A DNA stretch of 64,000 nucleotides from Fibrella aestuarina BUZ 2 (GCF_000331105.1 NC_020054.1:3331701-3395700), one strand, 5' to 3'; positions 33,712-42,861 are shown, counted from the stretch's first letter. Notes: a model not told the origin generated them from the sequence alone. Numbers and translations: made by a program.

Positions 33712-34163
33712 GAGTACATACTACTAATTGGGTTAACTGGTTAGAGTGATATGGGTTATCTGGGCGCATGCAAAATGTAACGGTTTGTTTACCAAACTTA
33801 TGAATTTCCGGGTAAGTGAAAAAGTTCAAAGCGAACTTTAACTCACTATTTATAATGGCTTTAGTTTACCCGGCTAGTCAAAATGTATGGCTACATGAAG
33901 GGACAAACGGGTCGACTTAACCCCGGGAGGTTCGGTCAACGGCCGCGCTGCAATCATAACCTTTCAGACTTTACACCACTAACATATGTCACAAAGAATT
34001 TTTACTCAATATGACTTTTTCGGGGGAGACGGTTTTGTCGCCAACCGTAACGCTAAAACTAAGTAGAACACAGATGGCCCCTCGTTACTTCTGTAGGCAC
34101 CCGGGAAGGCATCTGCGGCTATCGGGAAGGGGCTGATTGGTTCGCTCGCTCAACTGACGCTGT
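33712..34163. other. Intergenic region between divergent sigma factor and coaE genes
   Basis: About 450 bases with no convincing gene. It is AT-rich near 33770-33900, where two nested inverted repeats lie. Confidence 0.55.
33808..33873. promoter_or_regulatory. Nested inverted repeats upstream of the sigma factor
   Basis: Outer pair CCGGGTAA (33808-33815) and TTACCCGG (33866-33873); inner pair AAAGTTC (33821-33827) and GAACTTT (33833-33839) around five bases. The inner one has the size of a dimer-binding operator. They lie about 100-160 bases upstream of the sigma factor ATG. Confidence 0.35.
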
Positions 34164-34766
34164 ATGAAAAAAATAGGAATTACCGGTGGGATTGGCTCGG
34201 GTAAAAGCACCGTATGCCGCGTATTCAGTATACTCAACGTGCCGGTTTATGAGGCGGATGAGCGCGCCAAGTGGCTCACCAACCACGACCCCATCCTGAA
34301 GGCCGATATCGTCCGGCTGCTGGGCCCCAACGCGTATGACGCCGCCGGGCAATACAACCGGGCGTTTGTAGCCGCACAGGTCTTCACCAACCCCGATTTG
34401 CTCAAGCAACTCAATACGCTGATCCATCCGCGCGTGTTCGCTGACACGGCCCGTTGGGTCGACGAGCATGAGCAGTATCCGTATGTGCTCAAAGAGGCGG
34501 CTCTGATGAACGCTGCTGGTGATGGCAATGATCTTGATGCGGTGGTGGTGGTCACAGCGCCGGAACCGCTGCGCGTAGCCCGGATTCGGCAGCGCGACCC
34601 GCAACGGTCGACTACCGAAATACAGGCGATCATCGACCGGCAGATCAGCGAAGAGGCCCGCCTTAAGCTGGCCGACTTTGTGCTGGTCAACGACGAAGCG
34701 AACCTGCTCCTGCCGCAGATTCTCCGCCTGCACGAGCTGTTCCTGGGCAAAGCCACAGTCGTGTGA
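34164..34766 (+). CDS. coaE: Dephospho-CoA kinase
   Basis: Last step of coenzyme A synthesis, phosphorylating the ribose 3'-hydroxyl. The 200-residue size is typical. The P-loop GITGGIGSGKST is at residues 5-16, followed by VPVYEADERAK with the conserved aspartate, LIHPRVF near 92 and RIRQRDP with the LID arginines. The family-wide PLL.E motif here reads YVLKEAALMNAAG, a mild variation. The gene starts ATGAAAAAAATAGG and is monocistronic, with a convergent lipoprotein gene 28 bases downstream. Confidence 0.94.
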   Translation: MKKIGITGGIGSGKSTVCRVFSILNVPVYEADERAKWLTNHDPILKADIVRLLGPNAYDAAGQYNRAFVAAQVFTNPDLLKQLNTLIHPRVFADTARWVDEHEQYPYVLKEAALMNAAGDGNDLDAVVVVTAPEPLRVARIRQRDPQRSTTEIQAIIDRQISEEARLKLADFVLVNDEANLLLPQILRLHELFLGKATVV

Positions 34767-34793
34767 TGCGGCGTGATTGGCGTTGTGGCCTGC

Positions 34794-35417
34794 TTAGTTT
34801 AGCGCACTCAGCTTATCGGTATCAATGGCTTCCAGCGCGCTTTTGAGCTTCTCCATCGAGACGCCATTCCCTTTGGCCGTCACGACGTACCGATTCTTGA
34901 CAACCATCGCGATCTCGCCCGATTTGCTGCTGGTGGTGTACTTCTCGTAGCATTTGTTGTCGCCCATCTTGGTCGTTCGCTCGTAGCCATCTTCGGTTTC
35001 CTTATCGACGTCGACCATCGTCCAGGCGGCCAGCCCCATCAGGGCTCCTGAGCCACCCGCATCGACCAGGGCGAGTTCGATGTTTTCGCTGTTGTCGGCA
35101 TTTTCGTAGCGGGCCGTTGCTGTTGAGATGGTAAAGCCTGCCATGCCGTTTTTCTCGCCCGATGCCGATTTGCGTGCCAGCCCATCGGCATCGGCTGGCA
35201 ACAGGTCTTTCAGCTTTCGGAAGTCAATGGTTGCGACAGGGCCGTTTTTCTGGGATGCTTCGGCCTGCTTAGCCATTTCCTGCATGGCGTTTAGCGTACC
35301 ACCCACCGACGCCGTTGCGCCATCGTCTTCTTGTTGTTCGTCGTTTTTGCGGCCGCAGCCTGCCAGCATCACCACCACACAGAACGTACCTATGATAGCC
35401 AGGAAACCCGTTTTCAT
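34794..35417 (-). CDS. Lipoprotein of unknown function
   Basis: A 207-residue lipoprotein (cysteine 21 in MLAGC, followed by GRKNDEQQEDD, strongly acidic as in surface-exported lipoproteins). After a low-complexity linker a single domain of about 130 residues follows, with IDFRKLKDLLPADADGLARKSASGEKNGMAGF and a late YTTSSKSGEIAMVVKNRYVVTAKGNG. I recognise this as a pattern seen in small Bacteroidota lipoproteins but cannot name the family or function. It is convergent with coaE and lies downstream of the lgt terminator. Confidence 0.75.
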   Translation of the reverse strand: MKTGFLAIIGTFCVVVMLAGCGRKNDEQQEDDGATASVGGTLNAMQEMAKQAEASQKNGPVATIDFRKLKDLLPADADGLARKSASGEKNGMAGFTISTATARYENADNSENIELALVDAGGSGALMGLAAWTMVDVDKETEDGYERTTKMGDNKCYEKYTTSSKSGEIAMVVKNRYVVTAKGNGVSMEKLKSALEAIDTDKLSALN

Positions 35418-35533
35418 ACCAGAATAAGGAGGTTTAGTTACTCAGCCATATAGCTGATGACCTAAGGTAATTAGTGGCTGGGTACGTTGCTGACTGAATT
35501 GACTGAACGTATTGATTGTCAGTGTAAACGGAA

Positions 35534-35567
35534 TAAAAAAAAGCGGATGAGGCTCTCCCCATCCGCT
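35534..35567 (-). terminator. Intrinsic terminator of lgt
   Basis: On the minus strand AGCGGATG pairs with CATCCGCT around a loop of about 10 bases and is followed by a run of eight T. It lies 32 bases after the lgt stop and is the cleanest classical terminator in the window. Confidence 0.88.
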
Positions 35568-35598
35568 TCGCGATGCTAGTATATGTCAGGGCACGTAC

Positions 35599-36447
35599 CT
35601 ACGCCTTGGGTATCGCCGTCCGGCGGCTGTGCCAGACGAAATAAATACCGAAGAGCACCGCCGGGATACTCAGAATCTGGCCCATGTTGAGGGGAAGCGT
35701 GTTTTCAAACGCCACCTGATTTTCCTTCAGGTATTCGTAGAAGAAACGCAGCCCGAAACACCAGATCAGGAAGATGCCAAGGAGCAAACCGCGCGGCGTG
35801 TTTTCTTTCGATCGGTTCCAGATCGCCAGCAGTACCGCAAACAACGTCAGCATCGAGAGCGCCTCATAAAGCTGAGCCGGATGCCGGGGTACGCCCACCG
35901 GATACTCATTGTTGTATTTGAAGATGAACCCCCAGGGCAAGGTCGTGGGCAGGCCCACAATCTCGTGGTTCATCAGGTTGCCGAGCCGGATACAGGCCCC
36001 CGCCAGTGCCACCACGATGACGATGCGGTCGGTTGTCCAAAGAAATGTCTGGCCCGTAAGCTGACTCGATTTGCGGCGTGAATAGAGCCACAGGGCCGTC
36101 AGGATACCGATGGTGGCTCCGTGACTGGCCAGCCCCCGGTAGGGCGGTAGGATCACCTCGAGTGGATTGCGAAACAGCACTTCGGGCTCATAGAAGAGGT
36201 AATGACCAAAGCGGGCACCCAATACGGTGGAGAGCACCATGTAGATGAGCAGCGCGTCGAGATCTTCCTGCGGTTTTTTCTCTTTGCGGAAGATGTGGGT
36301 CATGATCTGCATGCCGATCAGGAAACCAGCGGCAAAGAGCAACCCATACCAACGTATTTCAAAGGGACCGAAATTGATGCCGAAAAGTGTAAAGGCGTTG
36401 ACGGAGAAAAGAACCGGGTCCGCGTCCCAGGTGATGTAGGCAAGCAT
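35599..36447 (-). CDS. lgt: Prolipoprotein diacylglyceryl transferase
   Basis: Inner-membrane enzyme that adds diacylglycerol to the lipobox cysteine of prelipoproteins, such as the many SusD-type and other lipoproteins encoded here. The 282 residues contain about seven membrane segments. Signature pieces: IRWYGLLFAAGFLIGMQIM with the conserved Tyr/arginine, ARFGHYLFYEPEV, RGLASHGATIG with the essential histidine, RLGNLMNHEIVGLPTTLPWG with the Lgt signature arginine and asparagine, RHPAQLYEAL, and FGLRFFYEYLKENQ near the C-terminus. A -7 element lies about 50 bases upstream and a terminator directly downstream, so it is monocistronic. Confidence 0.96.
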   Translation of the reverse strand: MLAYITWDADPVLFSVNAFTLFGINFGPFEIRWYGLLFAAGFLIGMQIMTHIFRKEKKPQEDLDALLIYMVLSTVLGARFGHYLFYEPEVLFRNPLEVILPPYRGLASHGATIGILTALWLYSRRKSSQLTGQTFLWTTDRIVIVVALAGACIRLGNLMNHEIVGLPTTLPWGFIFKYNNEYPVGVPRHPAQLYEALSMLTLFAVLLAIWNRSKENTPRGLLLGIFLIWCFGLRFFYEYLKENQVAFENTLPLNMGQILSIPAVLFGIYFVWHSRRTAIPKA

Positions 36448-36491
36448 TCGTGCGATGAGGGTGAATCAAATAGAGATTTCCTTGTTATGGG

Positions 36492-36499
36492 CAAAGATA
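36492..36499 (-). promoter_or_regulatory. Candidate -7 element for lgt
   Basis: Reads TATCTTTG on the minus strand, an exact TAnnTTTG match 45 bases before the lgt ATG. No TTG is visible at -33 distance. Confidence 0.4.
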
Positions 36500-36623
36500 T
36501 TGGTTTGTATCCACTGTTCACTGTTTACGGGTCGCTGTCTTTCGTCTACCGTTGCGTTGAGGGCGTTCACGTTCACCCAAACGGCGCAATCAGGCCCCAA
36601 TCCAGCCACCTGTTGCCCATGCT

Positions 36624-36836
36624 ATGATGCGTTACCTGCTGATTGCCTTCGTTCGTTTCTACCAGGGGGCGATTTCCCCCTTTTTTCCGAATGCCTGCCG
36701 GTATACGCCTACCTGCTCGCAATACATGGTCGAGGCTCTACAGAAACATGGCGCTTTCCGGGGGGGCTGGCTGGGCCTCAAACGCATAGCCCGCTGCCAC
36801 CCCTGGGGCGGACACGGGTATGACCCCGTACCTTGA
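36624..36836 (+). CDS. yidD: Membrane protein insertion efficiency factor YidD
   Basis: A 70-residue YidD protein, a small membrane-associated helper of YidC. The family pattern is complete: [29 protein letters not shown], then [28 protein letters not shown] with its three conserved cysteines and the CHPWxxxGxDPVP ending. The first codon may be either of two consecutive ATGs (36624 or 36627). It is divergent from lgt and alone, not in the usual rnpA-yidC string. Confidence 0.95.
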   Translation: MMRYLLIAFVRFYQGAISPFFPNACRYTPTCSQYMVEALQKHGAFRGGWLGLKRIARCHPWGGHGYDPVP

Positions 36837-36901
36837 GCGTAGAGCACGGGGATCGGGTCACAGGGTGGCTGGTCAAGTGCCCCAAGCCCCTTACACCGCG
36901 C

Positions 36902-37726
36902 TCACACTACAAACCCGTAGCCGTCGATGAAACTGGTCTGGTCGTCGGTGAGGCGGTGCGAGCAGACGTGGAGTAACTCGCCTTCGGGTTCGACGGTCAG
37001 GTAATGAAACATGGGTTTGTAATCAGGCGCCCGATCTTCATGGCGGTCGGTATAGAGCGGCTGATGCAAGCCGCCCCCGCCCCCGATCACCAGAAAAACT
37101 TTACCGCCCGTTTCGAAGCGCTCGAAGGCATGGGCATGCCCCGTGATAAACAGCTTCGCTTTTTTGGAGGCCAGATAGGGCGGCACAAACCGCAGCTGCA
37201 CCGGCTTGCTCGACCCAACCAGCCGACTGTTGGAGAACGGGGCGTGGTGGCAGGTGACAATAACCGATTGAATCGCCGGGTCGGCGTCGTAGGCCGTCAG
37301 GGTGGTTTCGTAGAAAGCCTGTTGTTCTTTCTGCTGCTCCAGCGTCAGGGTGCTGAAGTTGGAGTTGAGCAGAATCACACCTACCCCGTCGGTTACGTGG
37401 GCGTAGCCGGTCGGGACGTGGTCGGCAAAGCGCCGCTGGAAGTTCCGCTGGCCTTTTTTGGGGCGGCCCATCACGTCGTGGTTACCCAGAATCGCTTTTA
37501 CGTCGATACCGACCTCATCGCAGTGTGCGAGAAACGTATCGACCATGGGCCAGGCGTTGTTTTTGTAGCCCAGCACAACCACGTCGCCCAGCCAATAGAG
37601 GGTTTCGGGGCGGCGTTGGAGCAATTCACGGAAAATAGCCTGCGTGGCCTTTACGTTGTTCCGCTTCTTTAAGAACAGGGCCTCAATCCACATTGGCGCC
37701 TGTGTATCGGCAAGAAAAGCTAGCAA
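36902..37726 (-). CDS. Metallophosphoesterase (calcineurin-like), TTG start
   Basis: A 274-residue phosphoesterase. Motifs in order: LADTQAP near 5-11, WLGDVVVLG near 45, ILGNHDVMG near 79, VTCHHAPFSNS near 165 and FITGHAHAFERF near 198. The first motif has Gln instead of His in D-x-H, and the second GDxxD lacks the second aspartate (GDVVV), while GNHD, CHH and GHAH are intact. Metal binding is therefore partly changed, and the family is not clear. The start appears to be a TTG at 37726, since a stop codon lies three codons upstream in frame and the first ATG comes after the first motif. The substrate is unknown. Confidence 0.85.
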   Translation of the reverse strand: MLAFLADTQAPMWIEALFLKKRNNVKATQAIFRELLQRRPETLYWLGDVVVLGYKNNAWPMVDTFLAHCDEVGIDVKAILGNHDVMGRPKKGQRNFQRRFADHVPTGYAHVTDGVGVILLNSNFSTLTLEQQKEQQAFYETTLTAYDADPAIQSVIVTCHHAPFSNSRLVGSSKPVQLRFVPPYLASKKAKLFITGHAHAFERFETGGKVFLVIGGGGGLHQPLYTDRHEDRAPDYKPMFHYLTVEPEGELLHVCSHRLTDDQTSFIDGYGFVV

Positions 37727-37831
37727 TGGAGTTTACTGTTTAATGTTCATGGTTCAGCGTTGCTCGCCGGGAAAGCAAGGTTACTCGTTAGTCCCGCAGC
37801 GGCAAACCGCTTACACCTTAAACGTAGGTTT

Positions 37832-38629
37832 CTACCAGGTTAACGCCCGCCAGACCAGCGTGGCCTGAAAAAGCATGCAGGCGTCGTTGGTTTGGGTGGC
37901 GTCGTACCATTTCAGTTCGGCGGCCAGCCCCAGGTTTTGCGTGATCGGTTGCGTGTACGTACCGGCCACCATCCAGCCAATACTAAAGGTATGCCCCCGG
38001 GTATTGCCATCGTAGCTCAGTTCCGAATTAACGATGTAGGGGCCCGTTCCGGCATAGAGTGCAAAGCGCCGCACCACCGACATCGAGAAGACGGCCAGCA
38101 CCGGAATCGCCGAAACCCGCACGCGGGCCGGTTCGCCGTTGATCACCCCCCGGTAGCTATACATGTCGAGGTAGCCGGTTTCAACACCCAGCCGGAGCCG
38201 GTGGTCGGTTTGCCACATCACGCGGGCCGTCAGCGGCAGGCCCAGCCGAATTTTGCGTTCCTCGGCCAACGTACCTGGCGTGCCGATAGTGGGCATGTAG
38301 ATAGAGCCGCCGAGGCTGGTGTAGACCAGCAGTCGGAACGGCCCCCGGTTGGGGTGAGTCGAGTCGGGCTTGGCATCCCACAATTGCTCGGGACTCAGCT
38401 TACGTACCTGTCCGCGTCGGTTGAGGCGGGGCGTATAAGCCGGTGGGAGGGGGCGTCGGGTACGTAGCCGCGTGCTTTTGGGCGTTTTACGCACGGGTCG
38501 GCGGCGGGTCGAATCGGCTTGTTGGGCCAGTGCGACCGTAGTCAGCCCCAGCCAGCCTACACAAAACAGCATCAATAAGCGACGAAGCACGCGCCCCGTT
38601 GATCTGCCGCGCTGGTAAACGTATAGCAT
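37832..38629 (-). CDS. Exported beta-barrel-like protein of unknown function
   Basis: A 265-residue exported protein. I start it at the ATG at 38629 because it gives a signal peptide (RVLRRLLMLFCVGWLGLTTVALAQQ); an ATG at 38644 would overlap the upstream gene by 14 bases. Residues about 30-75 are a basic linker (RRRPVRKTPKSTRLRTRR). The rest alternates hydrophobic and polar residues as an outer-membrane beta-barrel (VYTSLGGSIYMPTIGTP, LRLGVETGYLDMYS, FALYAGTGPYIVNSEL). It follows the GDPD gene by one base, so the two are translationally coupled. I cannot name the family. Confidence 0.75.
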   Translation of the reverse strand: MLYVYQRGRSTGRVLRRLLMLFCVGWLGLTTVALAQQADSTRRRPVRKTPKSTRLRTRRPLPPAYTPRLNRRGQVRKLSPEQLWDAKPDSTHPNRGPFRLLVYTSLGGSIYMPTIGTPGTLAEERKIRLGLPLTARVMWQTDHRLRLGVETGYLDMYSYRGVINGEPARVRVSAIPVLAVFSMSVVRRFALYAGTGPYIVNSELSYDGNTRGHTFSIGWMVAGTYTQPITQNLGLAAELKWYDATQTNDACMLFQATLVWRALTW

Positions 38630-38630
38630 C

Positions 38631-39923
38631 TTATTGCTTGACATAGTGGTAATAAGCCACAACGGGCGCGTAGTTGGTGAGGATACCGTCGAGGGTATTG
38701 TCATTAATGAACTGTTCAATGAAGCTGGGTACGTCGAGCGTCCAGATAAAGACGCGCCGCCCCTGCGCCTGCATGGCCTTGGTCTCGGCAATGGGGTTAC
38801 CCAGGGTCCAGCGCGGTGCCCAGACCTTGGCGTTGATCCGTTTGGCCGTGGCCGTATCCAGCTCACAAAGCGAAACCGTCTGCTGATGGTTAGGCAGCTG
38901 CTCAAACTGCGTCACGGTTTCTTCGGAAGGCAAGCCAATGTAGATCGTCAGCCGTCGGCCCAGCGCATTGGCCCGTTGCTGATACGTTTGCTGAATCTGC
39001 CGCACCAGTTCCATATCGCGCACGTCTTTGGTGTCGAGCCAGACCGTTTCGAGGGGTGTATCGTAAACAACGGCCGTAAGCGCCTCCTCAAGCGTCGGGA
39101 TTTTTTCCCCGTTGATCAGCCGGACAAACGACGACAGTTGCTTGTAGGTGTATTCTTCGATCGGCCCGATCAGCCCGTTTTTCTGGGTCAGGCGCAGGTT
39201 GAGCTGGTTGTCATGGTACAGGATCGGGACGCCGTCTTTGGTTTGCCGGATGTCGATCTCCACGCCGGTTGCGCCCAGGCGGGGTGCCAGCCGGATAATC
39301 TCCGCCGAGTTTTCGGAGGCAGGCAACAGGTCAGAGGTACGGCCGCCACCCCGGTGCGCCAGAATCTGGAAAGGCTTGGGATTCAGCGGCCGGTTTGACA
39401 CGAACGACATTGGAAACCGCCGCGCCTCTTCGCCCAGACCATAAAAACCCCGAAAGACAACCTGCCCCGGCGGAATAGGCTGGCAACAGGCCGGATCGAG
39501 CAAGACGCTACCGCCATTGCCTTTCTGCACGATGAAACGAGCCGTGCCGGTTTCGGAGTTGACCAACCGCCGCCAGAACCCTTCAAAGACCAGCGAGTCG
39601 CCCACCTGCCGGCCTTCCAGAATAAAGAAAGCCGCCTGCGGTTCGCAGAAAAGCGTCAGGTAGTGGGTGGTATCGCCCGGTGCCTTGACCGTATACGACC
39701 ATTTGGCGGCCAATTCGTCGCCAAAGGCGTCGGACCCATCGGCAATGGTATACACGCCTTCGCAGGCTTTGCGCGTCTGGGTGTAGAGCAGTTTGGCGCC
39801 TTCCGTATTGAGCCCCTCGCCCAACTGCTTGGGAAACGGCACAGTATTGTCGAGGCCCGGTCGGCAGCCGATCAGATAGCCCAACAGGCTGATTAGTATA
39901 AGTTGAAACGAAAGCGATCGCAT
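38631..39923 (-). CDS. Glycerophosphodiester phosphodiesterase family lipoprotein
   Basis: A 430-residue lipoprotein (cysteine 20 in YLIGC). The first 170 residues form an extra domain of unknown fold that is not part of the usual enzyme. The GDPD barrel begins near 187 with ILAHRGGGRTSD, then GATGVEIDIRQTKDGVPILYHD, which supply the catalytic histidine pair and the metal-binding acidic residues, and VWLDTKDVRDME. The usual partner motif PENS reads ASENS. It should split glycerophosphodiesters at the cell surface or in the periplasm to glycerol phosphate and alcohol. It forms an operon with the beta-barrel gene one base downstream. Confidence 0.88.
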   Translation of the reverse strand: MRSLSFQLILISLLGYLIGCRPGLDNTVPFPKQLGEGLNTEGAKLLYTQTRKACEGVYTIADGSDAFGDELAAKWSYTVKAPGDTTHYLTLFCEPQAAFFILEGRQVGDSLVFEGFWRRLVNSETGTARFIVQKGNGGSVLLDPACCQPIPPGQVVFRGFYGLGEEARRFPMSFVSNRPLNPKPFQILAHRGGGRTSDLLPASENSAEIIRLAPRLGATGVEIDIRQTKDGVPILYHDNQLNLRLTQKNGLIGPIEEYTYKQLSSFVRLINGEKIPTLEEALTAVVYDTPLETVWLDTKDVRDMELVRQIQQTYQQRANALGRRLTIYIGLPSEETVTQFEQLPNHQQTVSLCELDTATAKRINAKVWAPRWTLGNPIAETKAMQAQGRRVFIWTLDVPSFIEQFINDNTLDGILTNYAPVVAYYHYVKQ

Positions 39924-39997
39924 AGGTAGTAATGTCGTTGGATAGGCGCGCTTGCGGATCGAGCGGGTGTCGAGCCGTAACGGACCAGTCTTATAGG

Positions 39998-40798
39998 TTA
40001 TAAGAAGAAGCCGATAAAGGCCTCCGGGTAAAAGATGGCGCGGTCGAAAGTGGAATACAGCGACCAGAACTGCCAGTTGAAGTCGGTATACAGCGCCCGG
40101 AAACCCAGTGCCACGTGCCGCCGCCCAAAAAAGGCCTGTTCCAGGGTAATCGTGGCCCCGGCCCCATTGTAGAGTACCCGACCCCGTTCGCTGACGGTTT
40201 GCCCTACCCGCGACCGGTAAAAGAAGCTCATGTCAAGCTCGCCCCGCAGCGTAACCAGCAGGTCGCGCGACGAACGAAACCCGATCGCGGCCGTTGGTCG
40301 GCCCTGGATACCAAAACCCCGGTTGTTGAATTGGGCTAATTGGAGGGAGCCAAACCAGGCGCCCGCTTCGGCCCCGATCGACCCATAGAAGCGGCCCTTG
40401 ATCGGGAAACTGTAGCGCAGCCCCGCCGAGGCGTTGTTCTGTAAGAACTGAAACGTAAACCGACCCGTCAGGGCCAGGTTGTCGGTCAGGCCGTGGAGCA
40501 CGACCAGGTCGCCGGCGGGTACGCTCAACTGCACCTCTTCGGTAATGTCGCGGGGGGTTGTGGTGAACGTGACGCCCAGCGTGGCCCGGCTAATGCCCTT
40601 GGTGAGCGGAAACGGGAAGTGGACAAACGGGACCCGTGGCGAGGTGGAGTCGGTTGGGGGGAGCGTGAACTCTCCTTTCTGGTAAGCTCGTCGGTAGGGA
40701 TTTTGCGGCCGCTTCGTGCGAGACGGGCGTTTCACCTGCCCCCAGGCCGGAGCCATCAGTAGCAGGGAGAAAAAGAGTAGTAGAATGGGGCGATACAT
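39998..40798 (-). CDS. Exported outer-membrane-like protein of unknown function
   Basis: A 266-residue exported protein read from the ATG at 40798 (MYRPILLLFFSLLLMAPAWGQ signal peptide); an in-frame start at 40816 precedes it. A basic stretch after the leader (KRPSRTKRPQNPYRRAYQK) resembles that of the protein at 37832-38629. The rest has barrel-like alternation (LALTGRFTFQFLQNNASAGLRYSF, GSIGAEAGAWFGS, VALGFRALYTDFNWQFWSLY, ending AFIGFFL with an aromatic C-terminus). It lies 74 bases upstream of the GDPD gene on the same strand. No family recognised. Confidence 0.75.
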   Translation of the reverse strand: MYRPILLLFFSLLLMAPAWGQVKRPSRTKRPQNPYRRAYQKGEFTLPPTDSTSPRVPFVHFPFPLTKGISRATLGVTFTTTPRDITEEVQLSVPAGDLVVLHGLTDNLALTGRFTFQFLQNNASAGLRYSFPIKGRFYGSIGAEAGAWFGSLQLAQFNNRGFGIQGRPTAAIGFRSSRDLLVTLRGELDMSFFYRSRVGQTVSERGRVLYNGAGATITLEQAFFGRRHVALGFRALYTDFNWQFWSLYSTFDRAIFYPEAFIGFFL

Positions 40799-40989
40799 GG
40801 TAAGGCCGGCGATCATTTAATCGACCGGCCTAATACAAACAGGCCCCGAACCCGAAAAGTTAAACCCGGCTACTGTAGACCGAAAGCCCACCCGGTCAGG
40901 ATCGTGTCAGACCCGCCAATAGCTGCACAAATGGGCTACATACTGCCGCCGCTAAACGAACAAACCACACGCTAGCCTTGCTAACGTAC

Positions 40990-42477
40990 CTACACCGTTA
41001 CCGGTTGCGACGTTGATTTGCGCGACAGAAGCCACAGGCCCAGGTACGTGAACAGGCCGTTGAGCAGTAGCCGTTCGAAGCTGAAGGTGTAGCCGTTGAA
41101 CCACTCCTTCGAATGCGCATTCACGTAGTAGGTCAGGAAAGGGGAGAGGATACACACGAGCGGCACCCACCCATCGCGGACGGGGCGTTTGTTGAACAGG
41201 CCGAAGGCATAAAGGCCCAGCAGGGGCCCGTAGGTATAGCCCGCCAGGTCGAACACGGCCGTGATCAGGTCACCGTTGTTGAACTGATTGAAGATGACGA
41301 TCACCACCCAGAACAGCACCGAGAACCCAATGTGCACCCAGTGCTTAATGCGCGACCGCTCGGCTTCGGGGCGCCGTTCCACCTCCATAAAGTCGATGCA
41401 GAAAGACGTGGTGAGCGCCGTGAGGGCCGAGTCCGACGAGGCGTAGGTGGCGGCGGTGATGCCTAGCAGGAAGGTGATGCCTACCACCGGACCGAAGTGG
41501 TTCAGCGCGAGCATCGGGTACAGGTTGTCGGTTTTGGCGGGTACGTCGATGCCCTTGGTGTTGGCATAGATGTACAGCAACGCACCCAGGCACAGGAACA
41601 TGAAGTTCACGATGGTGAGCGTGATGGTGAACCAGAACATGTTTTTCTGGGCTTCGCCAATGTTCTTGCAGGTCAGGTTTTTCTGCATCAGATCCTGATC
41701 CAGCCCCGTCATCACGATGGCAATGAAGGCGCCCGAAATAAACTGCTTCCAGAAGTTACGCGGGTCGTTGAAATTGTCGAAGAAGAATACCTGCGAGTAG
41801 GGGCTGCTTTTGATGGCCGCTGTCACTTCCGATGTATTCAGGTTCAGTTGCCGGGCAATCAGCACGATCGTCAGGGCTACTGCCGTTACCAGAAAGGTCG
41901 TTTGCAGCGTATCGGTGATGATGATCGTTTTGACCCCGCCCTTAAACGTGTAGAGCCAGATCAGCAGGATGGTGATGGCAACCGACGCTTCGAAGGGAAT
42001 GCCCAGATCGTTGAAAATGGCCAGTTGCAGCACACCCGCCGCCACGTAGAGGCGCAGCGCCGAGCCGACCGTCCGGGCCAGCAGAAAAAAGCCCGCGCCA
42101 GTCTTGTATGACCAGAACCCGAAGCGTTTTTCGAGATACCCATAGATCGAAATCAGGTTCATGCGGTAGTACATCGGCATCAGCACCGTGGCGATGACGT
42201 AGTAGCCGATGATGTAGCCCAGCACCACCTGGAAGTAGAAGAAGCCCTTGTAGCCCTCGAACCCTTTGAAGACCCCGCCCACGGCGCCCGGCACCGAAAT
42301 AAACGTGACGCCCGACAGCGACGTGCCGATCATGGCGAAGGCCACTAAGTACCAGGGCGACTGGCGGTTAGCCGTGAAAAACGTGTTGGTGTCGGCCCCA
42401 CGCGAGGTGTAGTACGACACTCCGATCAGCATGGCAAAATAGGCAATCAGAATAATCAGCGCAGTAGTGGAATTCAT
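40990..42477 (-). CDS. Sodium:solute symporter (SSS/SLC5 family)
   Basis: A 495-residue inner-membrane sodium-coupled transporter with about 13 membrane segments. Recognisable pieces: NRQSPWYLVAFAMIGTSLSGVTFISVPGAV in the first helices, GYYVIATVLMPMYYRMNLISIYGYLEKRFG (family signature), MTGLDQDLMQKNLTCKN, and FLLGITAATYASSDSALTALTTSF, the region around the sodium site. Solute could be a sugar, sialic acid, proline or similar; the sequence does not decide. It is monocistronic on the minus strand and divergent from clpS. Confidence 0.93.
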   Translation of the reverse strand: MNSTTALIILIAYFAMLIGVSYYTSRGADTNTFFTANRQSPWYLVAFAMIGTSLSGVTFISVPGAVGGVFKGFEGYKGFFYFQVVLGYIIGYYVIATVLMPMYYRMNLISIYGYLEKRFGFWSYKTGAGFFLLARTVGSALRLYVAAGVLQLAIFNDLGIPFEASVAITILLIWLYTFKGGVKTIIITDTLQTTFLVTAVALTIVLIARQLNLNTSEVTAAIKSSPYSQVFFFDNFNDPRNFWKQFISGAFIAIVMTGLDQDLMQKNLTCKNIGEAQKNMFWFTITLTIVNFMFLCLGALLYIYANTKGIDVPAKTDNLYPMLALNHFGPVVGITFLLGITAATYASSDSALTALTTSFCIDFMEVERRPEAERSRIKHWVHIGFSVLFWVVIVIFNQFNNGDLITAVFDLAGYTYGPLLGLYAFGLFNKRPVRDGWVPLVCILSPFLTYYVNAHSKEWFNGYTFSFERLLLNGLFTYLGLWLLSRKSTSQPVTV

Positions 42478-42544
42478 CTCAGAGGGGCAACTTTTAACCG
42501 ACTCGCGGGGTTAGTATAAAGGGGATTAACCGGCCAAATTTCCG

Positions 42545-42552
42545 TAAATTTG
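42545..42552 (+). promoter_or_regulatory. Candidate -7 element for clpS
   Basis: TAAATTTG is an exact TAnnTTTG match, about 30 bases before the clpS ATG. No TTG is seen at the -33 distance. Confidence 0.45.
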
Positions 42553-42582
42553 CCAACAATCAAACCAACAACTTGCCCAGTT

Positions 42583-42861
42583 ATGATGCCGTTCTCAGAA
42601 CCAGACGTTGAGGTATTGGACGAAGTCGTTGAGACAGAAGTCTACAACCTGGTAGTCTTCAACGACGACGTCAATACGTTTGAACACGTGATCGACACCC
42701 TGATCGACGTGGTGCACCACACGCCCGAACAGGCCGAACAATGCACTCTGCTGATCCACTACAAGGGCAAATGCACCGTCAAGAACGGTGGCTTTGAGGA
42801 GTTGGTCCCCATGCGAAATGAAATCTGCCGCCGGGGCATTTCTGCCGAGGTGCTTAACTGA
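42583..42861 (+). CDS. clpS: ATP-dependent Clp protease adaptor ClpS
   Basis: A 92-residue adaptor that delivers N-degron substrates to ClpAP. It starts at one of two consecutive ATGs (42583 or 42586). The core motif YNLVVFNDDVNTFEHVID is present at residues 21-38, with the asparagine/aspartate pair that holds the substrate N-terminus; a later THYKGKC-like stretch (LIHYKGKCTVKNGG) and EICRRGISAEV follow. An earlier TTG at 42550 overlaps the promoter box and is not used. A repeat hairpin follows its stop, and recR lies beyond it in the same direction. Confidence 0.92.
   Translation: MMPFSEPDVEVLDEVVETEVYNLVVFNDDVNTFEHVIDTLIDVVHHTPEQAEQCTLLIHYKGKCTVKNGGFEELVPMRNEICRRGISAEVLN

Noticed and set aside
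36455..36823. A 122-codon reading overlapping yidD in another frame
   Set aside because: YidD in the other frame matches its family along its full length.
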